A DNA stretch of 64,000 nt from Zygaena filipendulae. Its lineage: Eukaryota; Arthropoda; Insecta; Lepidoptera; Zygaenidae. The translations under genes were made by a program, and so were the position numbers. Below, piece after piece: positions 1 through 11,863 of this stretch. The notes beneath the pieces are model-generated. The model did no database searches, was not told where the DNA came from, and was given only the letters and a program-made list of their open reading frames with translations. Each line of letters opens with the position of its first letter. Positions within the stretch are counted from its first letter, which is position 1. The stretch is from positions 13,546,001 through 13,610,000 of the forward strand of contig OU015650.1 of NCBI GenBank assembly GCA_907165275.2, in the 5' to 3' direction.

Positions 1-3000
1 TTCCGCCAACAATTGGTTCAATTCATTTATATGTTGCGATCCATCGGCTAAGCCAGCTTTTCCGAGAAGTATCATATTCAATTTAATTAATATTTTATTG
101 ATGTTAGTTCTGTTATTTGAAACTTTTGTTGGACTAACGATTTTTTCTTTTAACAGCTTTTGGTGATGATTTTGTAAATATGATAGTTCAGTGTAAACAA
201 GTCTGGGATCGCCTAAGTCTTGGTTTAAAGAATTCAATGATTTTTCCAATTTATTCAAGAGCAAACTTTTTTTTCTGGGTATATCACTGAGCAAATGTTC
301 CTCCTCCATTTTTATCGATTCTATAGTATGTTGAGGATTAATAGTATTTTCCTTAGATGGTTGTTTTAAAGCCCACTCTCTGATTTCATTATGGAAAGAT
401 TCTTGATCACCAACTCTGCCCTTTATACTTATAAATGAATTATCAGTGTGCTCTACAGTTATATTATGTTTCTTGGTAACATCTTTCAACCATTCTTCAC
501 CTTCCTGTGTTTTCATTTTGTTAATGATTTTGTCATCCATAAAAATTTTCGCGCTCGTTACAATGTCACTTGTGTCCGACACTTCGTTATCTTGAATCAC
601 CTGACCGTTCTTGTTATAAGTCGGTGAATAGATAGCAATGTTAGATGACGATATCATATTACTGTCAGTTTTCTCATTAGCCACATCTTTAATTGTTTCT
701 TTAGAAGCAGAGTTCAGATCGTTCACAGAATCTTTATATTGTGATACTTTTTGAGAGTCATTATTGCTGATATCTATGTTTTGAGAGTTTTCTTCAGAGA
801 TGGACACATTTTTCTTTTTGTTCATATGGGTCTCATGACATGTTGGGGACTTAGACTGCCTTTTGTTTCTGTTCAACATAAAAGAAGAATTTGCCGAAGA
901 AATATCATTATCTTGAAAGTTTCTGCTGGAATTGTTTGATTCATTGCCATCATATCTGCTGGCGTTATAAGTTTCTTCGTCAGCATAGATTTTGCGGTAT
1001 GAATAGACATATGGAGAGTAAATGGGTAGACCCGAAAATGGAACAGTGACACGGCAAGTATTTACTAAGTGCCCACGGCGGCTACATCCACTGCAATACA
1101 ATTGGTAGCCTTTCTTATTATTACGACTTTCTTCTAGTGGAGTATTGGTGTCAATCTGAAATAAAAGAAAGATTAATCAATACATTATATATAAATATAT
1201 AAACTTAAATTTGCAAAAAAAATGTCTTGTGCCATTACACTAGCACCACTCAACTAATAATTGCCTCACAAGCCACAGTACCATAAGCAATGTGCAATTG
1301 GGTATTCTCCAGGGTATAAAAATCAAAATTCTAATTAGTCCGTCAGTTAGAAAATAAAAAAATAATAAACACGTATTTTTTGCTTTTTCAAATTCATGAA
1401 AATAAACATAGATAAAGCGCATTAAAGTTTAGGGTGGGGGACTCGTGACGTCAATATTCAGTATAAGCCCCATACAAACTGCACCGGGTTGTGACGTCAC
1501 GCGAAATTTCAACTCAATGTATCGCCGTTATTTTTTGATAACGTAAAAAAAAGAAAAAAATACGTGTCCAATATTTTTTACTTATCTACACGACGGACTA
1601 AAAAAAAAATTTTGTCAAGTAGCCAATAGGGTACTTGCATGAAATTTATTATAAGAAATTGTGTCAATATTTAAAAAATAGAGCCTTAGAAAAGCGTTAT
1701 CGTGAAAGATTTACTAAAAAAAATTCAATAGTTTCCAAAATATTCAACTTTTAATTTTGTGAAACGGAACGTTGCAACGAAACACCAATCAAAGCCAAGC
1801 TTAACACATGACGTCACTTTTATTTTTTTAGGAAACATTTACCTCTTTCAGAGAAGGCAAAAGAAACTAAGTGCATACAGTCAACGCATTTTTTTTATTT
1901 TCTGAAGTTTTTTACTTTAAAATGCATCAGTAAGATGCATTTCGATTCTTTACTGGAACTTTTGAAAGTAACTCAACACAGTTCAACCTTAATTTCGCTT
2001 TTGGATATTGAAGTTACCTGTCTGTCAGTGTTACATGATCCTGTCAATACGACAGTGACGACAGTGATATTTCTATCACAGATTAATAAGGCGTAATTTT
2101 GAACAAGTGACGTCATTCCGCGTTTCGGCGGTAAAGTCTAAAGTAGGAACTTTGAAACGTTCTATTTAATTAATTTATGCATATATTTTTTTTCTTTTTC
2201 TTGCTTTGTTTAAGTAGGCCATATATCTTTAAAATAGACTGAAAAAAAAATTCATGCAAGTACCCTATTATTATTATGCTTTAAAATTCTGTGAGCTACT
2301 TTGTTATTTTAATAATTTTAGGAATCTTCTCAAAATGTGTTAGTAGTATATTATAAGGAGCCGAGAGTTTATGAGTCCGTTTGCCTTCACCTTCTATTTG
2401 AAGAGAGCTTAAAAGCGGTGCAAATAGATCTAAATGAATTTAACAATTAACCACTTACTGTATTATGGTAACGTCGCCAAACGTCCGGGCAGTGGGACGC
2501 AGGATGTCCAAATTGAAAACACAGAGAGCATTTCATATATTCCCATTGGGCACAATTTGCGCACATGTTTGTATACATCTGATTTGGTGAGCCACACTGA
2601 AAGAAATTTAATTTTGTTCATTACAGACCTTCACACTCAACTCATCTGCTCATAGTCTTACCGACTGATCGCAAGATATAATTATATATAAAAAAAAAAA
2701 AAAAAATTTTGTTCATTGGAAATGGCTAAAAATATTTTAATCAAGCTAAGAATCCAGATTTTGTAAATAATTGTTGATCATACTAGCTGTTCCCCGCGGT
2801 TTCACCCGCGTTAGCTCCGGAGATCCCGCGGGTATTTCGAGATAAAAGTACTTACTTTACTACCCTATATTTTTTTCTGTACCTGTGTCAAGGGACAACG
2901 TGAAGGTAGTATGCAAAATTTAATGTAGTTTTTTTCTGCGTTAATTTTGAAATCGTCGTGGGAATTCTGGGATAAAAAGTAGCCTATGTCCTTCTCTGTA

Positions 3001-5554
3001 CCACTGACAACGTGTATGTAAAATTTCGTTGTGATTGGTTGAACTGTTTAACCGTGAAAGCGTAACAAACAAACCCAATTACGCATATATAATATTAGTA
3101 AGGATTGTAAGTTGTAAGTTAACTTAATTAGTTAAATGTCAATTAACATTAATTTATTAAACTTGACTGATTGCGGCAGTTTTGTTTTAAAAATATATAC
3201 TTAACTAAGTAATCATTAAAGTCGACTCTGAGGGCGGCGGTAAGAGTACGGCAGTTTTGTTTATGAAATCTTTATTTAAAAAAAAACAGTCCAATTGAGA
3301 AATTACTTCTTTTTTGAAGTCAGTTAAAAATTAAGTAATCATTAAAACGACCCTGAGTGTGGTTAAAACACTTGAACGTTATCACATTCACACAGCATGA
3401 CCTGATCCCGAACTAAGCAGAACTTGTATTATTTTTTATCGGTACCTTATTATACTTTTTGTACTGTAGACTACTGGAATTGTAAAAAATTTTTACTTAC
3501 ATTAACACATATTTTTCTAGGGCAACGTGGCTCATAATGACCTGCATGGCCACACATGAAGCAAATTGGCGGTTTTTTATAACAGTTTTCATCTCGGTGT
3601 CCTCTACGGTTACAATAATTACACCTATAAAAAAAGCCATTAAAAAAAGTATTAACTAGAGGCAACTTGTTATTTTGCATGAACAACTGTATTTTACTCT
3701 TTGATACTTACATCACTGTTCTCTTAATCAGCTGTGGAATCCTATCCTTTGGATCGATCGCCCACAAATTTTTGTCTCCTAGAAAAAATTGGTTACCATT
3801 TTATTTTAAAGTTTCTGCTATAATGCTCAAAGTATGGACAAACGTAGCTAAATATAAAGTTTTATGATTAGAACTCAGTAGATATTAGTGTTGTATTTTA
3901 TATTTAAAAGAACTTACGGGACATGCTTTTCTGTATTTCCCTATGATTGAAGTTTTCACCGCCCCAGCTCTCATTGTAAAACTTTTCCATCTCTTCACGA
4001 AGAGTGCTCAAGGAGTATTTCCTTGATCTGGTCACTTTTCCACTTCTGTTCTCTTTCAGATTATCAAAGTCTAGATCTTCATACAGTATAGCTGGAACTT
4101 TTGTTGAGCCCAGTGTGGACACATCGTTCTGAGAGATAGATTTATTTGTATCTTCATGTTGTTCAGTCACTGTGAAACCTGATACATTCCCGATAGATAT
4201 ATTTTCGTCAATTGTGGCATTGTCATCATTATTATTGTCTTCTATCAATAATAATGAGCTACTCAAATTATAGCTCTCAGCTTTTCTTCCTGAAGTCTCT
4301 GGTTGTATGCAGGTTTCTTCAACATTTACATAGGAGGTAGTAGTTCTGTTACATTTATGGATTGGAGTAGATGTATCAGTGGGTATTGGTCTACTTTTTA
4401 CAATTGTCTCAGCATGACTTGAATCTGAATCATCTACATCAATACTTGGTATGCTAACTTCAGTAACTTTTTTGTTAGTGTCAACCGATTGATTACTGTC
4501 CGAGTCATAGACATCTGGATTGGGTAAACTTTTTTGTGTCACCAAATATGATTTATTTTTCAGTTTTTTATTCTTTGATTTGCTTTTTGGTGTTGCAAAA
4601 TAATCATCAGCATTAATGATTGTAGATTTTTCAGGAGTTGTTTTATCAACCACAGGAGTTGATGTCACTCGCTCTGCACCATTACCCTTCCTTTTTCTTG
4701 TAAAAGAAGAATGCTGGTCAATAAGATCTGAACCATGAAGACTGAAATCAAAGGTAGGGTTATTGGGGTGACGTGAAGAAATTTGCAATGCAATGCAATC
4801 CCCACGAATGAATTCATCAGAGACAGAAGACACTGACGATGGAACTGGACTTGTGGAATGATCTCGTCCTGATGTGTTCTTCTTTTCATTTAGATGTCCC
4901 ACCTCTTTAACTGGGGATGGTTTCTCAGGCGGTGCTTGTGACTCTTCATCAGAGCTTTCTATGGTGATAGTAGGCTTTGGTGGTAATGCCACTTCAACAA
5001 CCTCATCATCATCAGATGTTTGAACTTCAAATGTGTAATGCTTCTGTTCTTCAGTATCACTATCTATAATTTCAATTACTTTCTTAACATTTTTCGAGAC
5101 AGGAGATTGCAGCAAAGCCAGATCCTCTGATTTGTTTATCTCGAGCACTTCATACACTGTTTTATCTTTAGGTTTCGTTATCTTTTTTGCAGCCGTTTCA
5201 AAATTTTTGTTTATATTGTTGCTTGAAAATGGTTTTTTTGTTTGCTTGTTTGTAGCGATCGATGTGACCTTCGGCGAGTTAGCTTTGTGGTAAGAGCTCC
5301 GGTTGTTGGTGTCCCAATAGCGCTGCTCGGTGCTCCGCTGCACACTCGCCACGAGCCTTGAGGCATCGTCGTGATTTGTTTTTGTGTTTACGTCTGATTG
5401 TGCCTCGTCTACATGATGTAGCATGGCATACAGCCGCTCTTCAATTTCTGCTTCACTAAGTTCCTGTATACAAACATATATAGGATCATGCCATGTGTCG
5501 GTTTGTGATCAAATAACAAATAATTGTATTTAACCTCGTACTTACCTCATCCAT
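1..5554 (-). CDS. Zinc-knuckle CCHC protein, ZCCHC7/Air-like (partial, 3' end outside window)
   Basis: Five exons join in frame across GT-AG introns: 5554-5546 (Met-Asp-Glu), 5463-3918, 3778-3712, 3624-3501 and 1155-1, which stays open to the window edge. At least 967 residues are visible. Residues about 4-520 are low-complexity, rich in Ser, Asp, Glu and Lys, with acidic stretches such as IDSDTEE and SSDEES. Three zinc knuckles with C-x2-C-x4-H-x4-C spacing follow: residues 542-555 and 562-575 (exon 4) and 603-616 (exon 5). A block WAIDPKDRIP just before the first knuckle and the acidic N-terminus resemble ZCCHC7, the animal counterpart of yeast Air1/2, which feeds RNAs to the TRAMP polyadenylation/exosome pathway in the nucleus. 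That role is inferred from architecture only; another CCHC family remains possible. The start is the ATG of a tiny first exon followed by GTAAGT. The C-terminal part is Asn/Lys-rich with no domain I can name. Intron 4 (1156-3500) is full of repeats. Confidence 0.78.
1297..1636 (+). mobile_element. MITE with TTAGTCCGTC sub-terminal repeats and paired TGACGTCA sites, copy 1
   Basis: Sub-terminal inverted motifs TTAGTCCGTC (left, about 1335) and GACGGACTAA (right, about 1591) frame a body found again at about 17.1, 41.3 and 46.6 kb. It carries two perfect TGACGTCA palindromes at 1446-1453 and 1492-1499. Outer boundaries are approximate. Confidence 0.7.
1624..2270. mobile_element. Inverted-terminal element (MITE-like)
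   Basis: The ends AATAGGGTACTTGCATGAA (1625-1643) and TTCATGCAAGTACCCTATT (2251-2269) are perfect inverted repeats of 19 bases, about 645 bp apart. Part of the body (1853-1992) recurs, diverged, at about 45783-45930 next to Chrac-16. No transposase frame is seen. Confidence 0.65.
2782..3105 (+). repeat. SINE/LINE-tail repeat (CCGCGGTTTCACCCGCG family)
   Basis: Begins ACTAGCTGTTCCCCGCGG and ends in the AT-rich tail TATAATATTAGTAAGGAT. Contains the GGTTGAACTGTTTAACC and CGTAACAAACAAAC blocks shared by more than twenty fragments in this window. The tail resembles RTE-type non-LTR 3' ends used by lepidopteran SINEs; the family name is not certain. Confidence 0.75.
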
Positions 5555-5555
5555 A

Positions 5556-6331
5556 TTTTCTGACCCAGTTTAACCAAAACTTCACAAATGATAGACATAA
5601 TCAACAGTGATGTTAGAAAGAAAGTGCTAAGAGCATTACTAGTAACTAAAAAGGATGTGTAAGTAATATTGCAAATGTTTACTACGACCACGTACTACTA
5701 CTTGCACTCCATATTTCTTGACACTTGACAGATTTATTTTTCTTTGGTAACCAAAGAGAAAATAAAACCATGCCATAACCAAAGTTTGGGGATGGGATGG
5801 TTATGGGAGTATTATATTATCTGAAGTAAGTATTATATTATGAATTGAAAAATTGCTAAAATTATGCTAAAAAAATTAACATCCAATATTTAAGCATTGA
5901 TGTAAAAAAAAATACGTTGTATCTCGAAATTCAAATCACATTGCAACAACTGCCATCTATCTAACTACAATATAAACAAAGTTAGACGTTCGTGGTCTTG
6001 GGAATATAGTTGACATAATTATTATTCGGCAAAAGATGGCGCTTTTTTTAAATATTCCTGTTATACGTGACTCCACTCTAGATGGCGCTTTACATAGCAA
6101 GCTATATTTTATTTTATTGAAAAGAAGTATAATAACTTGTTTGAGTTTTAATCATCATAATCGACCCTTTCGAGCATTTTTCGTTTTTTTTTTCGTGGTT
6201 ATTTGCATAATTATAATAAAATAATACAAAAACTCTTTGATGGATAAATAAATTTTGACGGTTGTTCTTCTAATTTGGTAATCGTCAACTTTTCGCACGC
6301 TAAATTCACTTTGACATAGTATTATATTTTC
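5556..6331. other. Upstream region of the zinc-knuckle gene, no other gene seen
   Basis: AT-rich DNA containing the presumed promoter and 5' UTR of the minus-strand gene starting at 5554. No TATA box or other clear site was identified and no coding frame is convincing. Confidence 0.4.
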
Positions 6332-6585
6332 TGTGCTATGACCATAACACGCCGCGCTAAGATAAGACGTCGCAAAAACTGTTTTTCAATCGTAATTAAA
6401 GAAGTTTTACTACAAAAAAATACATTTATAAAGTTTCTTATGGCATAATCACAGACACAAATAGTATACTCACAGATTGAATAATAATTTCTAATATCTT
6501 GGCATGTAGAACGTTTGGAAATGCGTTTTTGGGACGTGCGTTATGGGCAAGGACTGTTGTTGGTTATAGTGAATAAGGGCCCAGA
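6332..6585. mobile_element. MITE with CTATGACCATAACRC / GGGCCCTTATTCACTAT ends, copy 1
   Basis: Left end CTATGACCATAACACGC and right end GTTATAGTGAATAAGGGCCC match the ends of the larger element at 29256-32057. The left terminus is truncated here. The element is about 250 bp with no coding capacity. Confidence 0.6.
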
Positions 6586-7242
6586 TATTAAATGGTACTT
6601 TGAGCAATAAACATACATTTGTATTTATAATATATAGAGGATTTATTCAAATTTTAAATCAATCACATGTCAAAATTGTATATATAAAACTACTGAGTTT
6701 GACAAAGTTGTAATACAACAATTTAAGTAGGTAGGTAGGTAGGTTGGTATTCTAAAACTGTTATGTCTATGTGTCTGTGATATACAGCCGACCCAGTCCG
6801 ACGATATTGTATTAAATAAAATAGGCAGGCTGATCGCACTATTATGGAATGAAAATACCAAAGCAGAACCGCTAAACGCGATCATTTTACTCTTTGGTTC
6901 TGACGCTCGTTGAAGTTCGATCTTCACAAATTTTTAAAATGCAATATTTTTGTTTATGATTTTGTTTTTTTAAATTAGTCTGATATAGCGCAGATTACAG
7001 ACTATGCCATTATCTTTTCTAGAGAAGGCTAGGCAGCGAGTATTCCTTGCAAACGCAAGCTACGATAAATAAACTGCCATTTCTTCTAAATAGAGGTTTG
7101 ATTCAGTAAAATCTAAAACTTGTGAATTTTATTCTTATTTTTCGTCTTATTAATCGTTGACAGACTTAACTCTTCCTTTCTTAATCCATGTAGATTATGC
7201 AATATGTGTGTAGTGCAAGTCGGACTCGCGCACGAAGGGTTC
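6586..7242. other. Non-genic stretch
   Basis: Contains a short (GTAG)n run near 6720-6740 and, at 7207-7250, the GTCGGACTCGCGCACGAAGG block common in lepidopteran repeats, into which the hAT element at 7251 inserted. No gene seen. Confidence 0.4.
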
Positions 7243-8142
7243 TGTACCATCAGGGGCGGATCCAGGGGGGGGGCACTGGGGGCAATTGCCCCCCCTGAAG
7301 ACCTAAATAGGTACCTACTTTAATTAGACCTTAGAAAAATCTTCGCAAGGTTGTGGCTTTTCACCAAAGTTTCATCGTAATTTGAATAGAAATATACGAA
7401 TGAACCTGAATGAACGAACATATATTCATTTTTAAAACTCTATAAATTATTAGTTCGTAACGAACCCCTATGGAAGTTTGTATCTATTATTGTAAAACAA
7501 ACACAAAATCTGTCAATTCTTTCTCGTTAAAACAAATTTTCTGTTTTAAAACTACGTGCCGTATGGTATATTTCTCATTTAAAAGGAGAAGTTTCTGTGT
7601 TTGGCTGTATATATGTTTTTACAATTATCCTTATATATGTAGTTTCTCTATCCCTTTTCTTTACTTCATCCAACATCCTTGAGACTTGGAAGTAAGCTAT
7701 TGTGATTTCACTTCCCAAAACTAGTTGGTACCTAACTCTTCTACTTTTATCCACGTTCAAAGCAAATCTATCCATATTATTTATTTATATTATGTTATAT
7801 GTAACTGACGAACTAAATGGAATTAATAGAATTTCGATTTTTATTCCCCGTCATATTGTACCTCTGTGCTCAAAAAATAGTCGGCGACTTTTATCACGTG
7901 CGGTGCGCGATGAATTCGGATTTGGAAAAAAATTTGGGCAAATTTCCAAAATTTATCAAATTTTTCTTCTGTTGACTGTAAATTTTAAAATCTTCTATGG
8001 TCAAAAACATCTTTTTGTTTCAATAGTACCTATTTTTCCGTATCTCGTCATATGGACGAAAATTATTCACTTCTCTGAGTTTTCTGCGTTATTTCCCAAA
8101 TTTTCTTCTCATTTTACTAATCCAAGGAGTAATCCTTCTCGT

Positions 8143-8447
8143 TTTTGTTTACGCCGATGTGTGCTGTATGAATCTGACAGAAGAGTAATTGAAATTGAAA
8201 ATTGAAATTGAAAAAACTTTATTTGACACAACACAAAGATTTACAGCATACGTACACAACAACTAGACATAGTAACGCGATAAGTTGGAGCGGCTGCAAA
8301 ATGTGTGTGCTTTACATATTCGCCAGGCGCACTACACATATTCTTTGTACCATCTTTAAAGTGCTGAGGGATCCCAAATCACCGACTTACTTCAAAGAAA
8401 GTTTCAGATTGCTTTATGTCGGTCGTGAAGCTACGTCAGGTAGTTAG
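8143..8447 (+). pseudogene. Captured non-LTR reverse-transcriptase C-terminal fragment in hAT copy 1
   Basis: Translation gives YADVCCMNLTEE, then after an insertion a block ending FKVLRDPKSPTYFKESFRLL. These align by eye with the tail of the LINE at 18866-21757 (YADVCYCDLNED and FSVLNDPVSPSYLKSRFQFL). Stops and the 8189-8271 insertion break it. It is a relic carried by the transposon, not a gene. Confidence 0.7.
8189..8271 (-). mobile_element. 5'-truncated LINE 3' end with CAATTT tail
   Basis: On the minus strand the piece ends GTGTCAAATAAAG followed by CAATTT-type repeats. GTAA stands on each side (8185-8188, 8272-8275) as a likely short target duplication. hAT copy 2 has the uninterrupted sequence GAAGAGTAACGCGATAAG at this place. 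Confidence 0.65.
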
Positions 8448-8787
8448 GTAGTTCTTTGTTCTTCTGATCACGAAACACGTTTTTATCACATCACATGTGC
8501 ACCTCTGATGGTATTTTTCCTCAGTTTAGTAAAAAAATTGCTATTAACCATAACACTTCCCATTATTTTCCTATCACTTTATAGATACAAACCTACAAAA
8601 TTTTAATTTAAAGTTGTTAATTCAGGTCAGATTCGCTGGAACGTAAATTTTTCATTTTTTACTTTTATCTGTTGTAGCTTCCATGTAGATTATTTTATGC
8701 ATGAAAGTACAAGTTGAAAATAATGAAATACTAAAAAAACTTTGATTTTACAGAGAATCGTACTCAAAAACCGCTATACCTACCTAA

Positions 8788-8963
8788 GGCGCTGTCTTCA
8801 CGAGCGAGAGAATCGCGGCGATATTATCGTCGTGCCACGTATTTCTATACCCTCTCTATGGAGCCGTCTCCACACGACGATATTATCGCCGCGATTCTCT
8901 CGATAGAAATACGTGGCACGACGATAATATCGCCGCGATTCTCTCGCTCGTGAAGACAGCGCC
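8788..8963. mobile_element. Palindromic Harbinger-type MITE (176 bp)
   Basis: Two perfectly complementary 61-base arms beginning GGCGCTGTCTTCACGAGC enclose 54 bases. TAA is duplicated at each side (8785-8787, 8964-8966), as in PIF/Harbinger elements. The matching site in hAT copy 3 (about 60155) is empty, reading CTACCTAAGCTCTATCG on the equivalent strand. Confidence 0.88.
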
Positions 8964-8999
8964 TAAGCTCTATCGTTTTCGACAGCACATTTTTTTTAA

Positions 9000-10290
9000 A
9001 ATGAAAAACATAAAACTAAAAAGCTAAAAATAACAAAATACCGACTTAATCCATCAGACAAAAATACATGTAATACTGTTGTTGGTTTGTGCTACCACTT
9101 TTTGATTTAAATTCGGTGCCAAGCCCGCTTACGTCTACCCACTTGGGTTGTTCAGCTCACAACGAACTCGTGGCGGGACTGGACTTAGCCCATGTACCTA
9201 CGCCATATTTGGCTTGTCACCGACTTCAAATAATAATAGTAGTAAAGTGGTAGAATAAACCAATAATAACTACTGGTACTGGTATAATAACTACTGGTAA
9301 TAACTACCAAAAATAAACTTACGTGTATTTTTGTCTGTTGGATAAAATCGATATTTTGTTATTTTTAGCTTTTTAGTTTTGTGTTGTTGGAAGTCGGTTT
9401 TAATTTTTTTGTTAAAATTCTGTTTATTTCTTGCTTTCAAGTGAGTCCGTTTGTAATTTATCTAAGTTACAATAGCCTAATGTCAATTGCACATCGCCTT
9501 TTACAAAATACTGCTTTTACCGACGGGACGACAGGGACGTTGATTGTTAAGGAGTTCTCCTGGTACGTCTCTTCCACTTTACCATATACATTGTGACGAG
9601 CATAAATTATTTAGGAACCATATTAAAGTTAACGAATCGGAACTCGTGAAATACCTTTTATTGAGTAGTTCCGATGACCATCTGTGGTCTTCATCATCAG
9701 TTTCACTTCTTCAAATTTTGCTTTCCAAAAGCAAATAAACGATTTACTATAAAAATACAAAAATCGCTATAGGTGTGTCTGTAATTTTTGAAGAGTTCTC
9801 TTGATTTCTCCATGATTCCATCATCAGGTTCTCGATTTGGTGACAATGGGACCAACTTGGGAGTATACCCTTTCAAACAACAAAATCAATTTTCTAAATC
9901 GATCCAATCGAAACCCGTGAAATACGTATTAATGTTGAGTAGTTCCGATGAACACTTGTGGTCTTCATGATCAGTTCCACTTCTTCAAATTTTGCTTTCC
10001 GAAAGCAAATGAACGATTTACTATAAAATATACCCAAATCGCTATAGGTGTGCCTATTATTTTTGAAGAGTTCCCACGATTTCCCCAAGATCTTTTGAGA
10101 ATAATAAAGATTCTTAAACCATAAGATCCCATCATCAGATCCCACTTGGTGGCAATAGGACCTAATTGGGAGTATACGCTTTCAAACAAAAAATGAATTT
10201 TCGAAATCTTTCCAACCTTAGCTTCGAGTAATATAAAAAAAAAAACATACAGCCGAATGCGTAACCTCCTCCTTTTTGGAAGTCGGTTAA
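9000..10290. repeat. Foldback and tandem block of the CCGACTTCC family inside hAT copy 1
   Basis: An inverted repeat (about 9003-9410) is followed by two diverged tandem units of roughly 275 bp (TTCCGATGAMCAYYTGTGG at about 9668 and 9946). The block ends with CTCCTCCTTTTTGGAAGTCGG near 10285. The same block occurs in hAT copy 3 and twice at 29345-31925, and is absent from hAT copy 2. Confidence 0.7.
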
Positions 10291-10596
10291 AAAATCGCGA
10301 AACATACACACAGATAATATAATACATACATAAGCTCAATTCAGATGCTCTCAATATGAAGCACTTAAATTTTATTAATGGACTTTTTTGTCTATCCTGT
10401 TAATTCAAAAAATTTCATGGTGCAACCAAACTGCCCCCCCCTCAACCAAATCCTGGATCCGCCCCTGTGTACCATTGATGACCATCAACTATAAAAACGA
10501 AAAAAAAATCACGTTTGTTGTTTGGGAGATTTATTTTATTCTGTTTTTTAGTATTTGTTGTTATGGAGGCAACAGAAATACATCATCTGTGAAAAT

Positions 10597-10760
10597 TTAG
10601 GGGGTATCTCTGGATCTACTGAACCGAGTTTGAAAATTCTTTTACCAATAGAAAGCCACGTTATTTATGAGTGTCATAGGCTATATTGTAAACAGGAATT
10701 CCCGCAGGAATTCCAAAATTACCGCGGGTGAAACTGCGGGGAACAGCTATTATAGTATAT
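10597..10760 (-). repeat. SINE/LINE-tail repeat fragment
   Basis: Reverse copy of the CCGCGGTTTCACC family (ACCGCGGGTGAAACTGCGGGG near 10722-10742), lying tail-to-tail with a forward fragment at 10767. Confidence 0.65.
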
Positions 10761-10766
10761 GTAAAC

Positions 10767-10855
10767 TAGCTGTACCCCACGGTTTCCCCCGAGCGAGTTT
10801 CGGAATTCCCACAGGAACTCCAAAGTAGCCTTATTTACTCCATATAACATCGCTG
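10767..10855 (+). repeat. SINE/LINE-tail repeat fragment
   Basis: Begins ACTAGCTGTACCCCACGG and continues to ACTCCATATAACATC, as in the copies at 17980 and 41852. Confidence 0.65.
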
Positions 10856-11129
10856 AGCGTCTGATGCCGCTCGGCATGGTGTCTCGCAGAGCTAACTGGG
10901 ACCACCGCTCTTTCCCCTCATGGCTGCCCGTTGTCTTTGCACTGCGATGTTATTTTAAATCTGCGATATCTCCTAAGATATTCATTGAAATTGAATGATG
11001 TAATGGGCAATTTTGTTTTAAATTAAATACTTGTGATGAATAACGTATTTATTTGGATAAGGATTAATATCTATCATGTTTATTAAAAACACCTTCGCAA
11101 ATAATGCATTATTTTAGAACAAATTTGGT

Positions 11130-11400
11130 TAGCATAAAAAGTTTATAGTGAGCCAACCTTAAAAGATATGCCGTAGCGGACTTTTTCTTAGAACTTTTAA
11201 AGGGGAACAATTCTGTGCTACATGATTTTTGCGAAACTTTAACTGTTTACGCAGCAACGGAAGCTCTCAAAAGGAATATTTTTCCCCGTTTTTTTTTGCA
11301 ACATTTTTCGTAGCGTGATGATAACACTGAAAGAATTTTTCAAATCGCACAAATAGTTCCTGAGATTAGCACGTATCTAAACAAAAAAACTCTTCAGTTT
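11130..11400. repeat. Unclassified interspersed repeat
   Basis: The block containing TTTACGCAGCAACGGAAG and CCGTAGCGGACTTTTTC has the look of a lepidopteran interspersed repeat (from memory, not checked). Boundaries and class are unknown. Confidence 0.3.
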
Positions 11401-11404
11401 TATA

Positions 11405-11610
11405 ATATCACTGGCTATGCCCTGCGGTTTCGCTTGCGGTAATTTCGGAGTTTCTGCAGAAATTCCGGGATAAAAAGAACTCTATGTCCTTTTCTGTACC
11501 CCTGACAACGTGCATGCTAAATTTCATCCAAATCCGTTCAGCCATTTTTGCGTGATTTAGTTACAAACATTCACACTTTCACTTTAATAATAGTAGGATA
11601 GTAGGATTAG
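11405..11610 (+). repeat. SINE/LINE-tail repeat
   Basis: Runs from CTGGCTATGCCCTGCGG to the tail ACTTTAATAATAGTAGGAT, including CCCTGACAACGTGCATGC and CCGTTCAGCCATTTTTGCG. Confidence 0.7.
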
Positions 11611-11863
11611 TATAGACACAGATAATATTATAATACTATATATAGATAAAGAGGCTTCACTTTGGAGTTAGGTTCGTACGCAGACCTACTTATTAGTGAA
11701 TTATTTTAAGGCATTTTCCGATGAATTCACTAATTCTGTGGGCGGCATGTCTGAAAAAAAAAATTGAATTAGCAATTAGCATTAAGTTGGCACGATCAGA
11801 TAATAAACATATTTTGATGGTTCAGTTATGAATAGTAATAGTGGAGGAAATCAGACCATAATA

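Larger units (their letters stand above)
1156..3500. repeat. Repeat-filled intron of the zinc-knuckle gene
   Basis: This 2.3-kb intron holds a paired-TGACGTCA MITE (about 1297-1636), a second inverted-terminal element (1624-2270), a poly-A run near 2690-2706 and a SINE/LINE-tail copy (2782-3105). The small open frames in it have no recognisable content. Confidence 0.7.
7251..10467 (+). mobile_element. Non-autonomous hAT-type transposon, copy 1 (3217 bp)
   Basis: Terminal inverted repeats CAGGGGCGGATCCAGG and CTGGATCCGCCCCTG are flanked by a perfect 8-bp target duplication TGTACCAT (7243-7250 and 10468-10475), the hallmark of hAT elements. No transposase frame is present. Inside are a LINE reverse-transcriptase remnant (8143-8447), a LINE 3'-tail insertion (8189-8271), a Harbinger-type MITE (8788-8963) and a foldback/tandem repeat block (about 9000-10290). 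Copy 3 at 58707-61687 is nearly identical in inverse orientation. Confidence 0.9.

Noticed and set aside
7702..8205. 167-codon frame in hAT copy 1 (also 60755-61216)
   Set aside because: Only the last dozen residues resemble a known protein (reverse-transcriptase remnant); the remainder is AT-driven and diverged in copy 2.
9971..10354. 127-codon frame conserved with 58805-59191 (128 codons)
   Set aside because: Both lie in nearly identical young hAT copies, so identity does not imply selection; the sequence is low in complexity and shared with a non-coding repeat.
10850..10945. Possible next exon of the SDR-like gene on the minus strand
   Set aside because: A GC-rich piece with an AG and an open frame in compatible phase, but no pyrimidine tract, no SDR similarity, and one end merges into a SINE. 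ATAACATCGC and GCGATGTTAT border it as an inverted repeat.
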